From: Providencia stuartii
Lineage (GTDB): Bacteria; Pseudomonadota; Gammaproteobacteria; Enterobacterales; Enterobacteriaceae
Direction: 5' to 3'
Length of the DNA stretch: 64,000 bases
Assembly: GCF_029277985.1 (NCBI RefSeq)
Contig: NZ_CP119546.1
Coordinates: 124,001 to 188,000, forward strand
Shown here: one piece after another, positions 8,072 to 17,874 of the stretch
How positions within the stretch are numbered: position 1 is the stretch's first letter
Layout: every line of letters starts with the position of its first letter
Notes under the pieces: generated by a model
What the model was told of the DNA's origin: nothing
Seen by the model: only the letters and a program-made list of their open reading frames with translations
Database searches by the model: none
Position numbers and translations under genes: made by a program

Positions 8072-10594
8072 ATGTTTTTTAAACAAGACAAAATAAATAT
8101 AATAACGACAATGATAATGATTACTTTTGGATCATTATCAGCCCAGTTATATGCCGCCGATACCATACAGTTTAATACGGCATTATTTGATTTAGAAGAC
8201 AAAAAAAACATCGATATTAAGCAATTCTCACGTGCTGGCTATATTATGCCTAGCACTTATCCGCTAAAAGTCCAATTAAATAAAGAAACTCTGCCTGAGC
8301 AACGATTTTCATTCTATGCACCTGAGGATGACCCTGAAGAAAGTCTTGTGTGTATTACTCAAGAACAAGTTCAACAGTTAGGGTTAACGGCGGATGCTTT
8401 GAAGAAAATAACGTGGTGGCATAATAATGAATGCCTTGATTTAAACAGCTTACCCGGTTTCAAAGCTCATGGGGATTTATCTGACTCAACATTATATTTG
8501 AGTATTCCTCAAGCCTATCTTGAATATAGAACCACGAATTGGGATCCGCCTTCTCTTTGGGATGAAGGGATTTCAGGGGCTATTTTAGACTACAACATTA
8601 ACGCAAGAGCTAATAAGCCTCATGACAACAATAGCAACTATAATATGACGGCAAATGGTGTTATTGGTGTAAACCTTGGCGCATGGCGCTTTAGGGGAGA
8701 TTGGCAAGGAAATGCTCAACGAGAAACTGGCTCAAATAGTAAAAGTGAGCATAATTTCCAATGGAGCCGACTTTATATTTATAAAGCATTAACCAGTATC
8801 AAAGCAAAATTGACCTTGGGTGAAGATTATCTAAACACGGATTTATTCGATAGTTTTCGATTTACAGGTATAAGTCTACGCTCTGATATTTTAATGCTCC
8901 CACCTAATTTACGTGGATATGCACCTGAAATAACAGGGGTTGCGACAAGTAATGCGACGGTCATTGTTAGCCAACAAGGCAGAATTATTTACCAAGAACA
9001 AGTCGCTGCTGGGCCTTTTCGCATCCAAAATTTAAGTGATGCGACGACAGGTAAGCTGGATGTTCGCATCGAAGAACAAGATGGCTCGGTTCAAGAATAT
9101 CAAGTTGAAACGGCCAATATTCCTTATTTAACCCGCCCAGGCAGCGTTCGGTATAAATTAGCCATGGGGCGTCCTACAGATATGGATCACCATGTCAATG
9201 GCGATACATTTGCAAGTGGTGAAATGTCTTGGGGGGTTACCAACGGCTGGTCGTTATTCGCAGGTTCATTAAATAGCCAAGACTACAATGCATTTAACGT
9301 GGGTGTAGGGCGAGATTTATTAGCATTTGGCGCCTTGTCTTTCGATGTTACGCATTCCATTGCAAATATTCCTAACCATCAAAAACTGACAGGTAATTCT
9401 TATCGAATAAACTATTCGAAACGTTTTGATGATTATGATAGCCAAGTCCAATTCGCAGGTTACCGTTTCTCAGAACGTAGTTTTATGACGGTGACTGATT
9501 TTTTAGCGGCTAAAGATTCAGGTGAGCGTCAAGGCAGTAATAAAGAAATGTATGTGATTTCCTTAAATAAAAATTTTAGGGAATCAAAAATTACAGCGTA
9601 TTTAAACTATTCGCATCAAACCTATTGGGATAAGCCAGAAAGCAATCGCTACAACCTCATGGTGACAAAAACCTTAGATTGGGGAAGCTTGAAAAATATT
9701 AATATATCGTTATCAGCTTATCGCAATAAATATAACGAAACAAATGATGATGGCCTTTATATCTCAGCATCAATGCCTTGGGGAAATGGTGCCAATATAG
9801 GTTATTCATTACAAGCAACGCGGGATGATACCGTTAATCGAGCAACCTATTATGACAAGCTGTCAGATAGAGCCAATTATCAAGTCAGTGCAGGTTCAAC
9901 CAACAAAGGCGGAACCGCGAGCACCTACCTTACCTATTATGGAGATAGTGCTAAATTAACCGCGAATGCGAGCTATATTCACAACAATTACACGTCATTT
10001 GGGTTAGGGGCTCAAGGTGGAGTCACCATGACCTTAAATGGTGCTGATACTCACCGTGTATCAAATATTGGCGGCACTCGCTTACTGATCGACACCGACG
10101 GCGTAGCTAAAATTCCCGTGTCAGATCGTGGGATCCCTATTGCATCGAATGCATTCGGTAAAGTTGTTGTCCCTGACCTGAATAGCTATTACCGCAGTAA
10201 AGTTAAAGTCGATTTAAACGCATTACCCAATAATGCCGAAATTACTGACTCCATTGTTCAAGCGACATTAACAGAAGGAGCAATTGGTTACCGTAAGTTT
10301 AATGTGTTATCGGGCGAAAAAATGATGCTTTCAATGCGCATGTCTGACGGTTCTGTACCGCCATTTGGTGCTCAAGTTACCAATTTAAAAGGAAAAGAAA
10401 CAGGAATCGTCACTGATAATGGATATGCCTACATCAGTGGTATCAACCCAAATGAAATGATGATTATTCATTGGGGTGGTGAAGCGCAATGTGAAATTCA
10501 TTTTCCTGAGAACTTAGAAACAATTAATCAAGGCTTATTTATTCCTTGTAAACCATTATCGAATAAACGTAATGAAACAGATAATAATCTGTAG
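8072..10594 (+). CDS. fimbrial outer membrane usher protein (FimD/MrpC/PapC family)
   Basis: An outer-membrane usher of about 840 residues, the usual family length. After a signal peptide (cut near LYA-ADT) come the chaperone-binding N-terminal domain, the long beta-barrel with plug and the C-terminal domains, with a late cysteine pair (AQCEIHF ... FIPC). It recognises chaperone-subunit complexes and exports the growing fibre. The ATG at 8072 has AGGG at a good distance; an ATG at 8063 is too close to it. It follows the minor subunit and is 13 bp before the chaperone gene. Confidence 0.93.
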   Translation: MFFKQDKINIITTMIMITFGSLSAQLYAADTIQFNTALFDLEDKKNIDIKQFSRAGYIMPSTYPLKVQLNKETLPEQRFSFYAPEDDPEESLVCITQEQVQQLGLTADALKKITWWHNNECLDLNSLPGFKAHGDLSDSTLYLSIPQAYLEYRTTNWDPPSLWDEGISGAILDYNINARANKPHDNNSNYNMTANGVIGVNLGAWRFRGDWQGNAQRETGSNSKSEHNFQWSRLYIYKALTSIKAKLTLGEDYLNTDLFDSFRFTGISLRSDILMLPPNLRGYAPEITGVATSNATVIVSQQGRIIYQEQVAAGPFRIQNLSDATTGKLDVRIEEQDGSVQEYQVETANIPYLTRPGSVRYKLAMGRPTDMDHHVNGDTFASGEMSWGVTNGWSLFAGSLNSQDYNAFNVGVGRDLLAFGALSFDVTHSIANIPNHQKLTGNSYRINYSKRFDDYDSQVQFAGYRFSERSFMTVTDFLAAKDSGERQGSNKEMYVISLNKNFRESKITAYLNYSHQTYWDKPESNRYNLMVTKTLDWGSLKNINISLSAYRNKYNETNDDGLYISASMPWGNGANIGYSLQATRDDTVNRATYYDKLSDRANYQVSAGSTNKGGTASTYLTYYGDSAKLTANASYIHNNYTSFGLGAQGGVTMTLNGADTHRVSNIGGTRLLIDTDGVAKIPVSDRGIPIASNAFGKVVVPDLNSYYRSKVKVDLNALPNNAEITDSIVQATLTEGAIGYRKFNVLSGEKMMLSMRMSDGSVPPFGAQVTNLKGKETGIVTDNGYAYISGINPNEMMIIHWGGEAQCEIHFPENLETINQGLFIPCKPLSNKRNETDNNL

Positions 10595-10607
10595 ATGAGT
10601 GATTGCT

Positions 10608-11357
10608 ATGAAGAAATTAACTAAATTATATATCAATACTATTTTATTAAGCAGTTTATTTAGCGGAAGTGCTTTATCCGCAATTGCTATAGATAGAACT
10701 CGGATTATTTTTAATGGCGATCAAAAAAGCGTTTCAATCACCATTACCAATAAAAATAACCAACTGCCTTATTTAGCACAAGGCTGGATAGAAAATATTC
10801 AAGGGGTAAAAGTGAACTCACCTTTTGCTGTATTGCCCCCAGTGCAAAGGGTTGAGCCTGAAAAATCGAGCCAAGTTCGTGTTGAGGCACTGCCGGAAAT
10901 AAGCCAATTACCTCAAGATAGAGAAAGTGTTTATTACTTTAACTTAAGAGAGATCCCACCGAAAAGTGATAAACCGAATGTTTTGCAATTAGCTTTACAA
11001 AGCAAAATTAAATTATTTTATCGTCCTAAAAATATCATGCTCAGTGAGACTGAAATGTTGAATAGCCCTTGGCAGGAAAAAACACAGCTGATTAAACAAG
11101 GCGACCAATATATTATTAAAAACCCAACGCCTTTTTATATCACAATTATTGGCGCAGCTGAGCGTATGAATTCACCTGTAAATCAAAACTTTAAAGCCGT
11201 TATGGTCGCTCCGTTTAGTGAAGAAAACTTAGGTGTGTCAAGCTCTACTGTGGGGACGAGCCCTGTACTGACCTATATCAATGATTATGGTGGTCGCCCT
11301 AAATTGCAATTTAAATGCCAAGCCAATATCTGTCAGGTTGCGCCTGAAAATAAATAG
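10608..11357 (+). CDS. periplasmic fimbrial chaperone (FimC/MrpD/PapD family)
   Basis: A protein of about 249 residues with a signal peptide (cut near ALS-AIA) and two immunoglobulin-like domains. Family landmarks are visible: the N-terminal DRTRIIFNG strand with the subunit-anchoring Arg, the YFNLREIPP motif and the KIKLFYRP strand with the second anchoring basic residue. It caps pilins in the periplasm and delivers them to the usher. The ATG at 10608 is preceded by GAG at a normal distance; a GTG at 10599 is less likely. Confidence 0.9.
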   Translation: MKKLTKLYINTILLSSLFSGSALSAIAIDRTRIIFNGDQKSVSITITNKNNQLPYLAQGWIENIQGVKVNSPFAVLPPVQRVEPEKSSQVRVEALPEISQLPQDRESVYYFNLREIPPKSDKPNVLQLALQSKIKLFYRPKNIMLSETEMLNSPWQEKTQLIKQGDQYIIKNPTPFYITIIGAAERMNSPVNQNFKAVMVAPFSEENLGVSSSTVGTSPVLTYINDYGGRPKLQFKCQANICQVAPENK

Positions 11358-11367
11358 AGAGGAAAAG

Positions 11368-11982
11368 ATGATTAATCAAAAAAATCTTCCCTTACTTCTC
11401 GGGTTATTTTTTATTGTTCCTTCACCGGTGATATATGCGGTAGCTGAAAATACTTTTGATAACACCGCAGGAAATTGGGATGTCGAAGGTGCAAATGGAA
11501 AAATTTTTGTTTACGGCTCCTTAACTGAGAGTGCTTGTCACTTATCGATGGATTCTGCATTTCAATCGGTTGATTTGGGTAATATTGACACCGCGTCATT
11601 AAAAGTCATTGGTGCTCAAGGACATAAAACCCCTATTTATATTGAATTACTGGATTGTATCGAAACGCCAACCGTCCTAAGAGATGACAAATCAGGTAAT
11701 GTTACTTGGAGTACTTCCCAACCGGGTATGAAAATTCGTTTTATTGCTCCCGTTGTTCCGTTTCGTCCTAGTATTGCCCGTGTTGAAGGTGTTACGGGGC
11801 TAGGGTTGCAAATCACCAATCTAAAAGGAAACGAAATCGTTTTTGGTGAATACAGCGAACCACAACTGATTTCGTCTGGACAAAATATTTTAACTTATTA
11901 CGTTGCCCCCGTTAGAGTTGCTGAAAAATTACAGGCGGGTGCGTACAGAAGCGTTATTTCTTTTCAAATCACCTATGAATAA
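11368..11982 (+). CDS. minor fimbrial subunit (MrpE-like position)
   Basis: A 204-residue fimbrial protein with a signal peptide and about 30 residues of N-terminal extension before the pilin fold (GKIFVYGSLTESACHLS), the conserved disulfide (ESACHL, LLDCIE) and the C-terminal donor strand FQITYE. AGAGGAAAAG precedes the ATG at 11368. It probably belongs to the thin tip fibrillum or an adaptor position, judging from gene order only. Confidence 0.8.
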   Translation: MINQKNLPLLLGLFFIVPSPVIYAVAENTFDNTAGNWDVEGANGKIFVYGSLTESACHLSMDSAFQSVDLGNIDTASLKVIGAQGHKTPIYIELLDCIETPTVLRDDKSGNVTWSTSQPGMKIRFIAPVVPFRPSIARVEGVTGLGLQITNLKGNEIVFGEYSEPQLISSGQNILTYYVAPVRVAEKLQAGAYRSVISFQITYE

Positions 11983-12021
11983 GCTTACCCAATTGGCTGA
12001 TATAGCATTGAAGGTATTTAT

Positions 12022-12588
12022 ATGAATCACTTAAATTTCAAATTTTATAAATTAAAAAAGATAATACTCACAATGCTATTAAGTTTATTCTTTTTTTCGT
12101 CACCGAATTATGCAAAGAATGGTCAAATCGGTGAAATTAAGATTCGTGGATTACTTGTCGCCGAAGCTTGTACAGTGAGACCCGGTGATGAAAATATCAT
12201 TGTGGACTTTGGTACTATCGTCAATAAATACCTTTATATTAACCAAAAAACACCACTGGAAAATTTTAATATTCATCTAGATGACTGTGATAACAGTATC
12301 TTTAAAACAGTCGCTGTCAAATTTACAGGAACAGAGGATCCAAATTTACCGGGGCTGCTGGCAGTGGATTCTGCCAGCATGGCTTCAGGTATAGCAATTG
12401 AAATTTTAGATTATAGCGGTAAAAAAATTCCCATTAATAGCATGACGCCCGCATACAATTTAGAAAATGGTACGAATATTTTAAGTTTTAATGCGAATGT
12501 GCAAGGAGAACCTGATGCAATAAAAAATAAAAGTATTGCATTTGGCCATTTTACTGCAACCGCTGTTTTTAGTTTAATTTATGATTAG
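12022..12588 (+). CDS. minor fimbrial subunit (MrpF/FimG-like adaptor)
   Basis: A 188-residue pilin-fold protein with a hydrophobic signal peptide, a disulfide pair (AEACTV, LDDCDN) and a C-terminal strand ending VFSLIYD. AAGG lies upstream of the ATG. It directly precedes, and may be translationally coupled to, the adhesin gene, the position of the adaptor that joins a FimH-like adhesin to the fibre. The exact role is inferred from order. Confidence 0.8.
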   Translation: MNHLNFKFYKLKKIILTMLLSLFFFSSPNYAKNGQIGEIKIRGLLVAEACTVRPGDENIIVDFGTIVNKYLYINQKTPLENFNIHLDDCDNSIFKTVAVKFTGTEDPNLPGLLAVDSASMASGIAIEILDYSGKKIPINSMTPAYNLENGTNILSFNANVQGEPDAIKNKSIAFGHFTATAVFSLIYD

Positions 12589-12601
12589 GGTATCAGTAAA
12601 A

Positions 12602-13603
12602 ATGAAGATATTATTATTACTCCTCGTAACCTCATTATTTTCCCCTTCCATTTTTGCATTTCAATGCAGAACAAATGGTGGTCAAGAATTTCGTGGCGGA
12701 ACACAGAATATTTATGATGTACCTATTGATAATGATATTTTTGCTGTACCTAATCGAATTAATGAGTTTGCGGATGTGAGCGATTTCATGACTTGCCGTA
12801 ACGAGGCACCTTCTGCATACGTTGATTACCTCAATGTTACAGGGGCGAGTTTAGGTCCTGCATTTAGAAATAACCCAGAATTAAAAGCCGGCGTTGTTAT
12901 ACGTGGTGCTTATTATTTAGCGCCATTTAGTGGTCGAGAAATTCCCGTTTTCCGTTTAACAACCGCCACTGAGCCTCTGCCAATAAAGTTATATTTACAG
13001 GTAAATGTGAGGCCAACGCCTTCCGTATTGGTGAGAAAAGGTGATCTGTTAATGACATTGGATCTCCATAAATATGCGACATTTATAAATAGCAACCAAT
13101 ATATTGACCATTTCTATTATAGATGGAATTTCTATTCTGGAAATGATGTGGTGGTAGGGACAGGAACTTGTGATATCAATAATAACCAAATCATTATTGT
13201 TGATTTTGAAATGGTCAATGCATCGGGTATTTCAACAGTTGGTAGCGCAAGCCGCTTTCAGCGCAATGTTGAGCTCACATACAGCTGTGAAGATAATAAT
13301 CTCACCGCACCAATAAAAATGACCTTAAGCGGTGAAACCTCAACCTTTTCGTCTGATGCATTGCTCATTAGAACGGGTGATATCGGCAATCAAGGTCCTA
13401 TCATGCGCGGATTAGGTGTAGAGGTTTATCATCAAGGACAACGAGTATCGCCGATGAATGGCTCTTTCAATTCAAAAATAGAGAATGGGCGTGGCCGAGA
13501 TACACTAATGTTTACGTTAGTTAAGAAACCTAATTTATCGCCAAATGAGCTAACAGAAGGGCAATTTAATTCTGCCGCGACAATTATCATGTCTACACCT
13601 TAA
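12602..13603 (+). CDS. FimH-like two-domain tip adhesin
   Basis: A protein of about 333 residues with a signal peptide (cut at IFA-FQC) and an N-terminal lectin domain plus C-terminal pilin domain, as in FimH. Visible FimH-like stretches are mature FQCRTNGG, TCRNEAPSAYVDY (FimH FCHNDYPETITDY) and WNFYSGNDVVVGTGTCDI (FimH WNIYANNDVVVPTGGCDV). Of the mannose-pocket residues, the N-terminal Phe and N46 are kept. D47 is Glu, the gate Tyr48 is Ala, and the segment corresponding to Q133-D140 does not align cleanly, so ligand specificity may differ. ATG 12602 has AGGG upstream; ATG 12581, overlapping the previous stop, is an alternative that only lengthens the signal peptide. Confidence 0.85.
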   Translation: MKILLLLLVTSLFSPSIFAFQCRTNGGQEFRGGTQNIYDVPIDNDIFAVPNRINEFADVSDFMTCRNEAPSAYVDYLNVTGASLGPAFRNNPELKAGVVIRGAYYLAPFSGREIPVFRLTTATEPLPIKLYLQVNVRPTPSVLVRKGDLLMTLDLHKYATFINSNQYIDHFYYRWNFYSGNDVVVGTGTCDINNNQIIIVDFEMVNASGISTVGSASRFQRNVELTYSCEDNNLTAPIKMTLSGETSTFSSDALLIRTGDIGNQGPIMRGLGVEVYHQGQRVSPMNGSFNSKIENGRGRDTLMFTLVKKPNLSPNELTEGQFNSAATIIMSTP

Positions 13604-13874
13604 TTATAAAAAAGGGGCTATTATCAAATAAAAATCTCTTTTAATAACGGCTCGTTATTCCGATGGAATAATATTTATTCAAAATTAATCTGGTGTTTTT
13701 AGTGGTGAAAATAAAGCACTCGGTATTTTGACTTAAAAAGCGTTTGGGGATTTAGTCATGATTTCAGCCTATTTATCATTTTATCGGTAAGGATAGAAAA
13801 CGCTTAGGTTAATTTTTATTGGCTAACGAGCTGATTATGATTCTAATATTCAGCTCGTTAAGTCGTGATTGCGA
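13604..13874. other. intergenic region between convergent adhesin and TetR genes
   Basis: TAACGAGCTGA (13824-13834) and TCAGCTCGTTA (13850-13860) form a perfect 11-bp inverted repeat with a 15-base loop. It could terminate either gene, although neither side has a strong T-run. A smaller AATAAC/GTTATT hairpin lies near 13648-13664. No gene is visible. Confidence 0.45.
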
Positions 13875-14498
13875 TTATTTTTCTAGGCCGCGAATAATGA
13901 GTGTGAGGCCATCTAGAAAACGTTGCTCATAGTTATTGGTAAACAATATGGTTTTAGCAGCCCATGTGTATGGGTATTGATTCTTATATATTTCATTGAA
14001 TTTATTTAGTTTTTCATCTATCTCATTATCATGAGAGTAGAGTGCTGCTTGTTGTTCTATGCAGCATCCCAAAATAAAATAAAATATAGTCATGGTTGAG
14101 TTTGCTGCTTTTTCTGCTGACATGCCTGATTGCATAAAGGTTTTAATCAACGCGTTATTGATACGTAATACATTATCTGAAATAACATAGGTTCCAGCGA
14201 AAACTCGCGCGCCATCTCGATGCTGTAACAAAGCGTCTCGCAATTGATGGGTAATGTTTAATAAATTAGTCTTCCAATCCCCTTCATTTAGATCACCCAC
14301 CGCGACATTAGCCACAATATGGTCAGCCATGCCTTCGACTAAGGACTGTTTGTTATTGAAATGCCAATACAGTGAAGCGGCTTTGATATGCAGAGCATCG
14401 GCAAGCTTACGCATCGTCAATCCATCAATACCGTCGGTCTCTAGCAGTTGCAGTGCTGTTTCAAGTACTTGTAATCGTGTGATTTTTTGATTTTTCAT
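13875..14498 (-). CDS. TetR-family transcriptional repressor
   Basis: A 207-residue protein with the N-terminal TetR helix-turn-helix at about residues 8-56 (LTMRKLADALHIKAASLYWHFNNKQSL) and a C-terminal ligand-binding domain of the TetR_C type. It is divergent from an EmrA/EmrB-type exporter, and the shared interval carries two palindromes suited to a TetR dimer. It most likely represses the exporter, and probably itself, until a toxic ligand binds. The ligand is unknown. Confidence 0.85.
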   Translation of the reverse strand: MKNQKITRLQVLETALQLLETDGIDGLTMRKLADALHIKAASLYWHFNNKQSLVEGMADHIVANVAVGDLNEGDWKTNLLNITHQLRDALLQHRDGARVFAGTYVISDNVLRINNALIKTFMQSGMSAEKAANSTMTIFYFILGCCIEQQAALYSHDNEIDEKLNKFNEIYKNQYPYTWAAKTILFTNNYEQRFLDGLTLIIRGLEK

Positions 14499-14526
14499 AA
14501 ATAATTCTCAATTATATCTTTATTCC

Positions 14527-14572
14527 CTAACATTGTTAGTCTAACATATTTATCTAACCTAACGTTGTTAGG
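14527..14572. promoter_or_regulatory. two TetR-type operator palindromes
   Basis: CTAACATTGTTAG (14527-14539) and CCTAACGTTGTTAGG (14558-14572) are perfect palindromes sharing the core CTAAC-nnn-GTTAG. They lie between the divergent TetR and exporter genes, so repressor binding could block both promoters. Confidence 0.65.
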
Positions 14573-14626
14573 TTGTCAGTATAGTTTATTTTGCCACTTG
14601 TAGGTATGCATATTGAGGTTGATGAC

Positions 14627-15712
14627 ATGGCGACTGAGGAAACTAAAAAATTTTCCAAAAAAATCTTTGGATTAACACCGTGGATAAGCGTGTTATGTAT
14701 AGGCATATTAGTTGCAATTACCACGTTCAATTGGAATAGGTGGCAAAGTAATCAGCGCTATCAAGAGTCAAATAATGCGTATATTAAATCAGATTCAGCA
14801 ATCTTAAAGTCAAGAATGACAGGCTATATTTCACGAATCTTAGTCGATGATTATCAATATGTTCATCAAGGGGAAGTTATTGCTGAAATTAATAACCAAG
14901 AAGAGCTGTTGAATCAGAAAATTGCTAAAGCAAAGTATATAAAAGCGGAGCAACAATTTGCGAATCTTGCAGATGAAATTAAAGAGCATGACCTGACAAT
15001 TGAAAAGCTATTAAACCGCTATAAGGCTGCGGGGATTGAAGTGGCACAAATGCAGCGTAGTCCTTTGTTGCGTAAGGAATTAATTAAAAGTGGAGCAATA
15101 ACCTCTCAAAATCATCTTGATGCTCAATCAGATTTACAGCGATTAATAAAATTAGAGCAAGCAGCTAAAGCCGAATGGGAGCAAGCAAAACAATCTAAAT
15201 TAGTATTAATGCAACAAGAAAAGATCCGTCTGGCAGAACGAGATATTGCATTAGCAAATTATCAACAAGCAGAGACGCAAATTTCGTATTCCACGATAGT
15301 GGCACCATTCGATGGCCAGTTGAATAAAATTAAGCTTAATGTAGGCAGTTTGGTAACGCCAGGCACCGAAATTGTCACCGTCACACCGCGTTCACAGCCT
15401 TATATCATTGCGCAGTTAAAAGAAACCCAACTTAAAAACGTTCAGTCAGGACAATCCGTTTCTATTGCGATTGATGCTTTTCCCGGTATGGAGTTTCGTG
15501 GTGTTGTTCGTGATATTGGTGCGCAAAGTAGTGGTGAGGCCGCATTAATTCCCGCAGATAATAGTAGCGGGAATTTTACAAAGGTGGTTCAACGGATCCC
15601 TGTTTATATTAGTTTTCTCTCAACGCAATCAAATGACATAGATAAGCTCCGCCCTGGAATGTCAGTTGTTGTGAATATTGATACGCAGAGTATGCATTCG
15701 CAAGGAAAGTAA
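14627..15712 (+). CDS. HlyD/EmrA-family membrane fusion protein of a drug exporter
   Basis: A 361-residue periplasmic adaptor with one N-terminal membrane anchor (about residues 20-38), the biotinyl-lipoyl-like half motifs (SRMTGYISRILVDD early, APFDGQLNKIKLNVGS later), a coiled-coil hairpin between them and a C-terminal beta domain (PGMSVVVNID). It links an inner-membrane MFS pump to an outer-membrane channel. Start 14627 is preceded by GAGG; the TTG at 14591 and ATG at 14606 are less likely. The pump gene begins 2 bp after its stop. Confidence 0.85.
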   Translation: MATEETKKFSKKIFGLTPWISVLCIGILVAITTFNWNRWQSNQRYQESNNAYIKSDSAILKSRMTGYISRILVDDYQYVHQGEVIAEINNQEELLNQKIAKAKYIKAEQQFANLADEIKEHDLTIEKLLNRYKAAGIEVAQMQRSPLLRKELIKSGAITSQNHLDAQSDLQRLIKLEQAAKAEWEQAKQSKLVLMQQEKIRLAERDIALANYQQAETQISYSTIVAPFDGQLNKIKLNVGSLVTPGTEIVTVTPRSQPYIIAQLKETQLKNVQSGQSVSIAIDAFPGMEFRGVVRDIGAQSSGEAALIPADNSSGNFTKVVQRIPVYISFLSTQSNDIDKLRPGMSVVVNIDTQSMHSQGK

Positions 15713-15713
15713 T

Positions 15714-17230
15714 ATGTCACTAAGAATATTGCAAAATGCTAAAGAAACGAAGCCTCTTTTTGTTGTTATTTCGGTATTTCTCGGGGCTGTCTTGTCGACA
15801 TTATTTGTGAGAATGTTTTCTTTGTCACTGGCCGATATTCGTGGTGTTTTTGGTTTAAGTGCGCAAGAAGGATCATGGATTAATGTTTCATTAAATGCGG
15901 CACAGCTAATCAGCATGACGTTAACACCTTGGTTTATGGTCGTCTTGGGTGCTGAAAAATATTAATGAGTACCAGTATTGTTCTATTAGTGAGTTTTTTG
16001 TCATTTCCATTATTAGGTGTAGATGGTCGATCACTTATTGAATTAGTATCAATTCATTTTGTCATTGGTTTCTGCTTAGGCGTGTATTTGCCGATGACAA
16101 TTTCATTAGCTTTACGAAATTTACAGCCAAATGTCTGGTTGATTGTCATGGCCGCTTACAGTTTACGGGTCTCTTTAGGCATGGATGCTGGCGTCGGAAT
16201 TTCAGGATCATTTATTGAAATCTTTGGCTGGCAATGGATGTATTGGGTTTGTACTTTTTTTACGTGTTTTATCTTTATATTTACATGGAAAGGTATGCCA
16301 GTAGCTGAAATTAACCGTGATATTTTAGCTAAAACGGATTGGGGAGGAATGGCGCTGAAAAGCGTCAGTTTGGTTTTACTTTATATTGGTATTGTGCAAG
16401 GTGAAATGTTTGGTTGGTATGACTCTGGATTGATTGTTTCTTGTCTATTAGGAAGTGTGATTCTTTTTACTATTTTTATCGTTCGTTCATTCCTTTTTAA
16501 TCAAACATTTGCTCATCCTGGTTGGCTAGCAAATCGAAACTTGTTGTTGTGCTTTATTGTTTCCTGCCTATACGGTTTTTTAATGCTAGCGAACTCTCTA
16601 TTTATTCCTTCATTTTTAACGACAATCAGTGGGTTAAAACCCTATCAAATAGGAGAAGTGACTAACATTGCTTTTATCGCTTATCTCTTATTTAGCCCAA
16701 TAGCAATTTGGTTGGCGCGTAGAGTTGATTCACGATTACTAATGGTGATTGGTGTAACGATTATTGGCGGTGCTAGCGTATTAGGAATGCAGGTGGATTA
16801 TCAATGGCGGGTTGATGAATTCGTACCACTCATGATTATGCAGTCATTTGGCGAATGTTTAGTATTGATAGGTTTAATTGCTTCATTTGTTGTTAATATT
16901 AAGCCTCAGGATGCATTAAATTTAGGCGCATACATCTCTATTGCCAGGGTATTAATGCCGGCTATATCGGGTGCATTAATGAATACTTATTTACGGGTAG
17001 CTTTTGATGGGCATTTCGAAACTAAAAGAGCTTTTATCCAAACAGGGGAACAGAAGCTATCTTCGGCAGACACGTTCAGTGTCGTTTTATCGTTAATCAG
17101 TCGGGAGTCAAGTGTAGGTTCTTTTATCGATGGTTTTGCCATGACATTACTCATTGCAATTATGGTATTGTTTTTACTTATATTCTTAAAACCAGCGCCT
17201 GAAAATAGTATTGTGCCTGGAAAAGAATGA
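15714..17230 (+). pseudogene. EmrB-like MFS (DHA2) transporter split by a one-base frameshift
   Basis: Two adjoining reading frames encode one 14-TM drug:proton antiporter. The first (15714-15965, 83 residues, AAGGA upstream) has the N-terminal segment up to PWFMVVLGAEKY. The second starts at 15965 in another frame (stop and start overlap as TAATG) and gives the remaining 421 residues. Adding one A to the A5 run at 15955-15959 would fuse them without loss. It is therefore a recent frameshift, a sequencing error, or less likely two coupled peptides. It pairs with the EmrA-like adaptor and is controlled by the TetR gene. Confidence 0.75.
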
Positions 17231-17268
17231 CTCACAGGCTCGTTGTGAGAATATTATCGTAATATCGA

Positions 17269-17294
17269 TATTGCCTCCTTATTAGGAGGCAATA
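17269..17294 (+). terminator. hairpin after the exporter operon
   Basis: A perfect 10-bp stem (TTGCCTCC / GGAGGCAA core, 17269-17278 and 17285-17294) with a 6-base loop follows the emrB-like gene. The T-run is weak, so it may work in both directions with the converging pseudogene. Confidence 0.5.
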
Positions 17295-17308
17295 CTGAAA
17301 TAGAGGCT

Positions 17309-17874
17309 TTAATTTTTACCCATCGTTAATTTAGTGATGTAATGTAAATTATCCTCATTGTTCAATTGAGCCTCGAATTTTAAATTATAAATGTTATTGT
17401 TATCATAATAATTCACCATATAGGTGAAGAACACATCCATAACGGATGGGTTATCCATTGATAGGATCAATGACTCATCATTAAAAAAATAAAATAGTCA
17501 TCACGTCCCAGATTTTTAGCAATATAATCTACCTCGGTAATATAGCCTTGAGTGGGTTGTTCGATCTTTTTTGTTACCTCTAATTTACTCGCCGAATAAC
17601 CTGTAGGACTAATATAAAAATCATTTACTTTTCGACTATTTTGAGGCCTTGTAGCCTGTTCATCTGCATCAATGATCGTTAGCATCATATCAGAACCGCT
17701 TTTATGCTCGGTCGCGATAAAAAGCGATACGGCATAGGCATCAACACCTTCAAAAAGAAAAGTCAATATCTCAGGGTTTCTTGGCCCCGTCACGGTTCAG
17801 GTTAGCAAGACGGAACGGTTATCTGTCTGATTACTTGTATATCCAATAATATTTGTTACATATCCATAAAACAT
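17309..17874 (-). pseudogene. decayed gene of unknown family
   Basis: From an ATG at 17874 with GAGG upstream, one frame runs into an in-frame TGA (17797-17799) after about 25 codons. It continues without a frame change (TGPRNPEILTFLFEGVDAYA) to a run of seven A on the plus strand (17483-17489). One more base there would join it to a final open segment (FFNDESLILSMDNPSVMDV onwards) ending with TAA at 17309. Repaired, it would encode about 188 residues with no signal peptide or TM segment. I do not recognise the family. The two independent lesions make real decay more likely than sequencing error. Confidence 0.6.
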
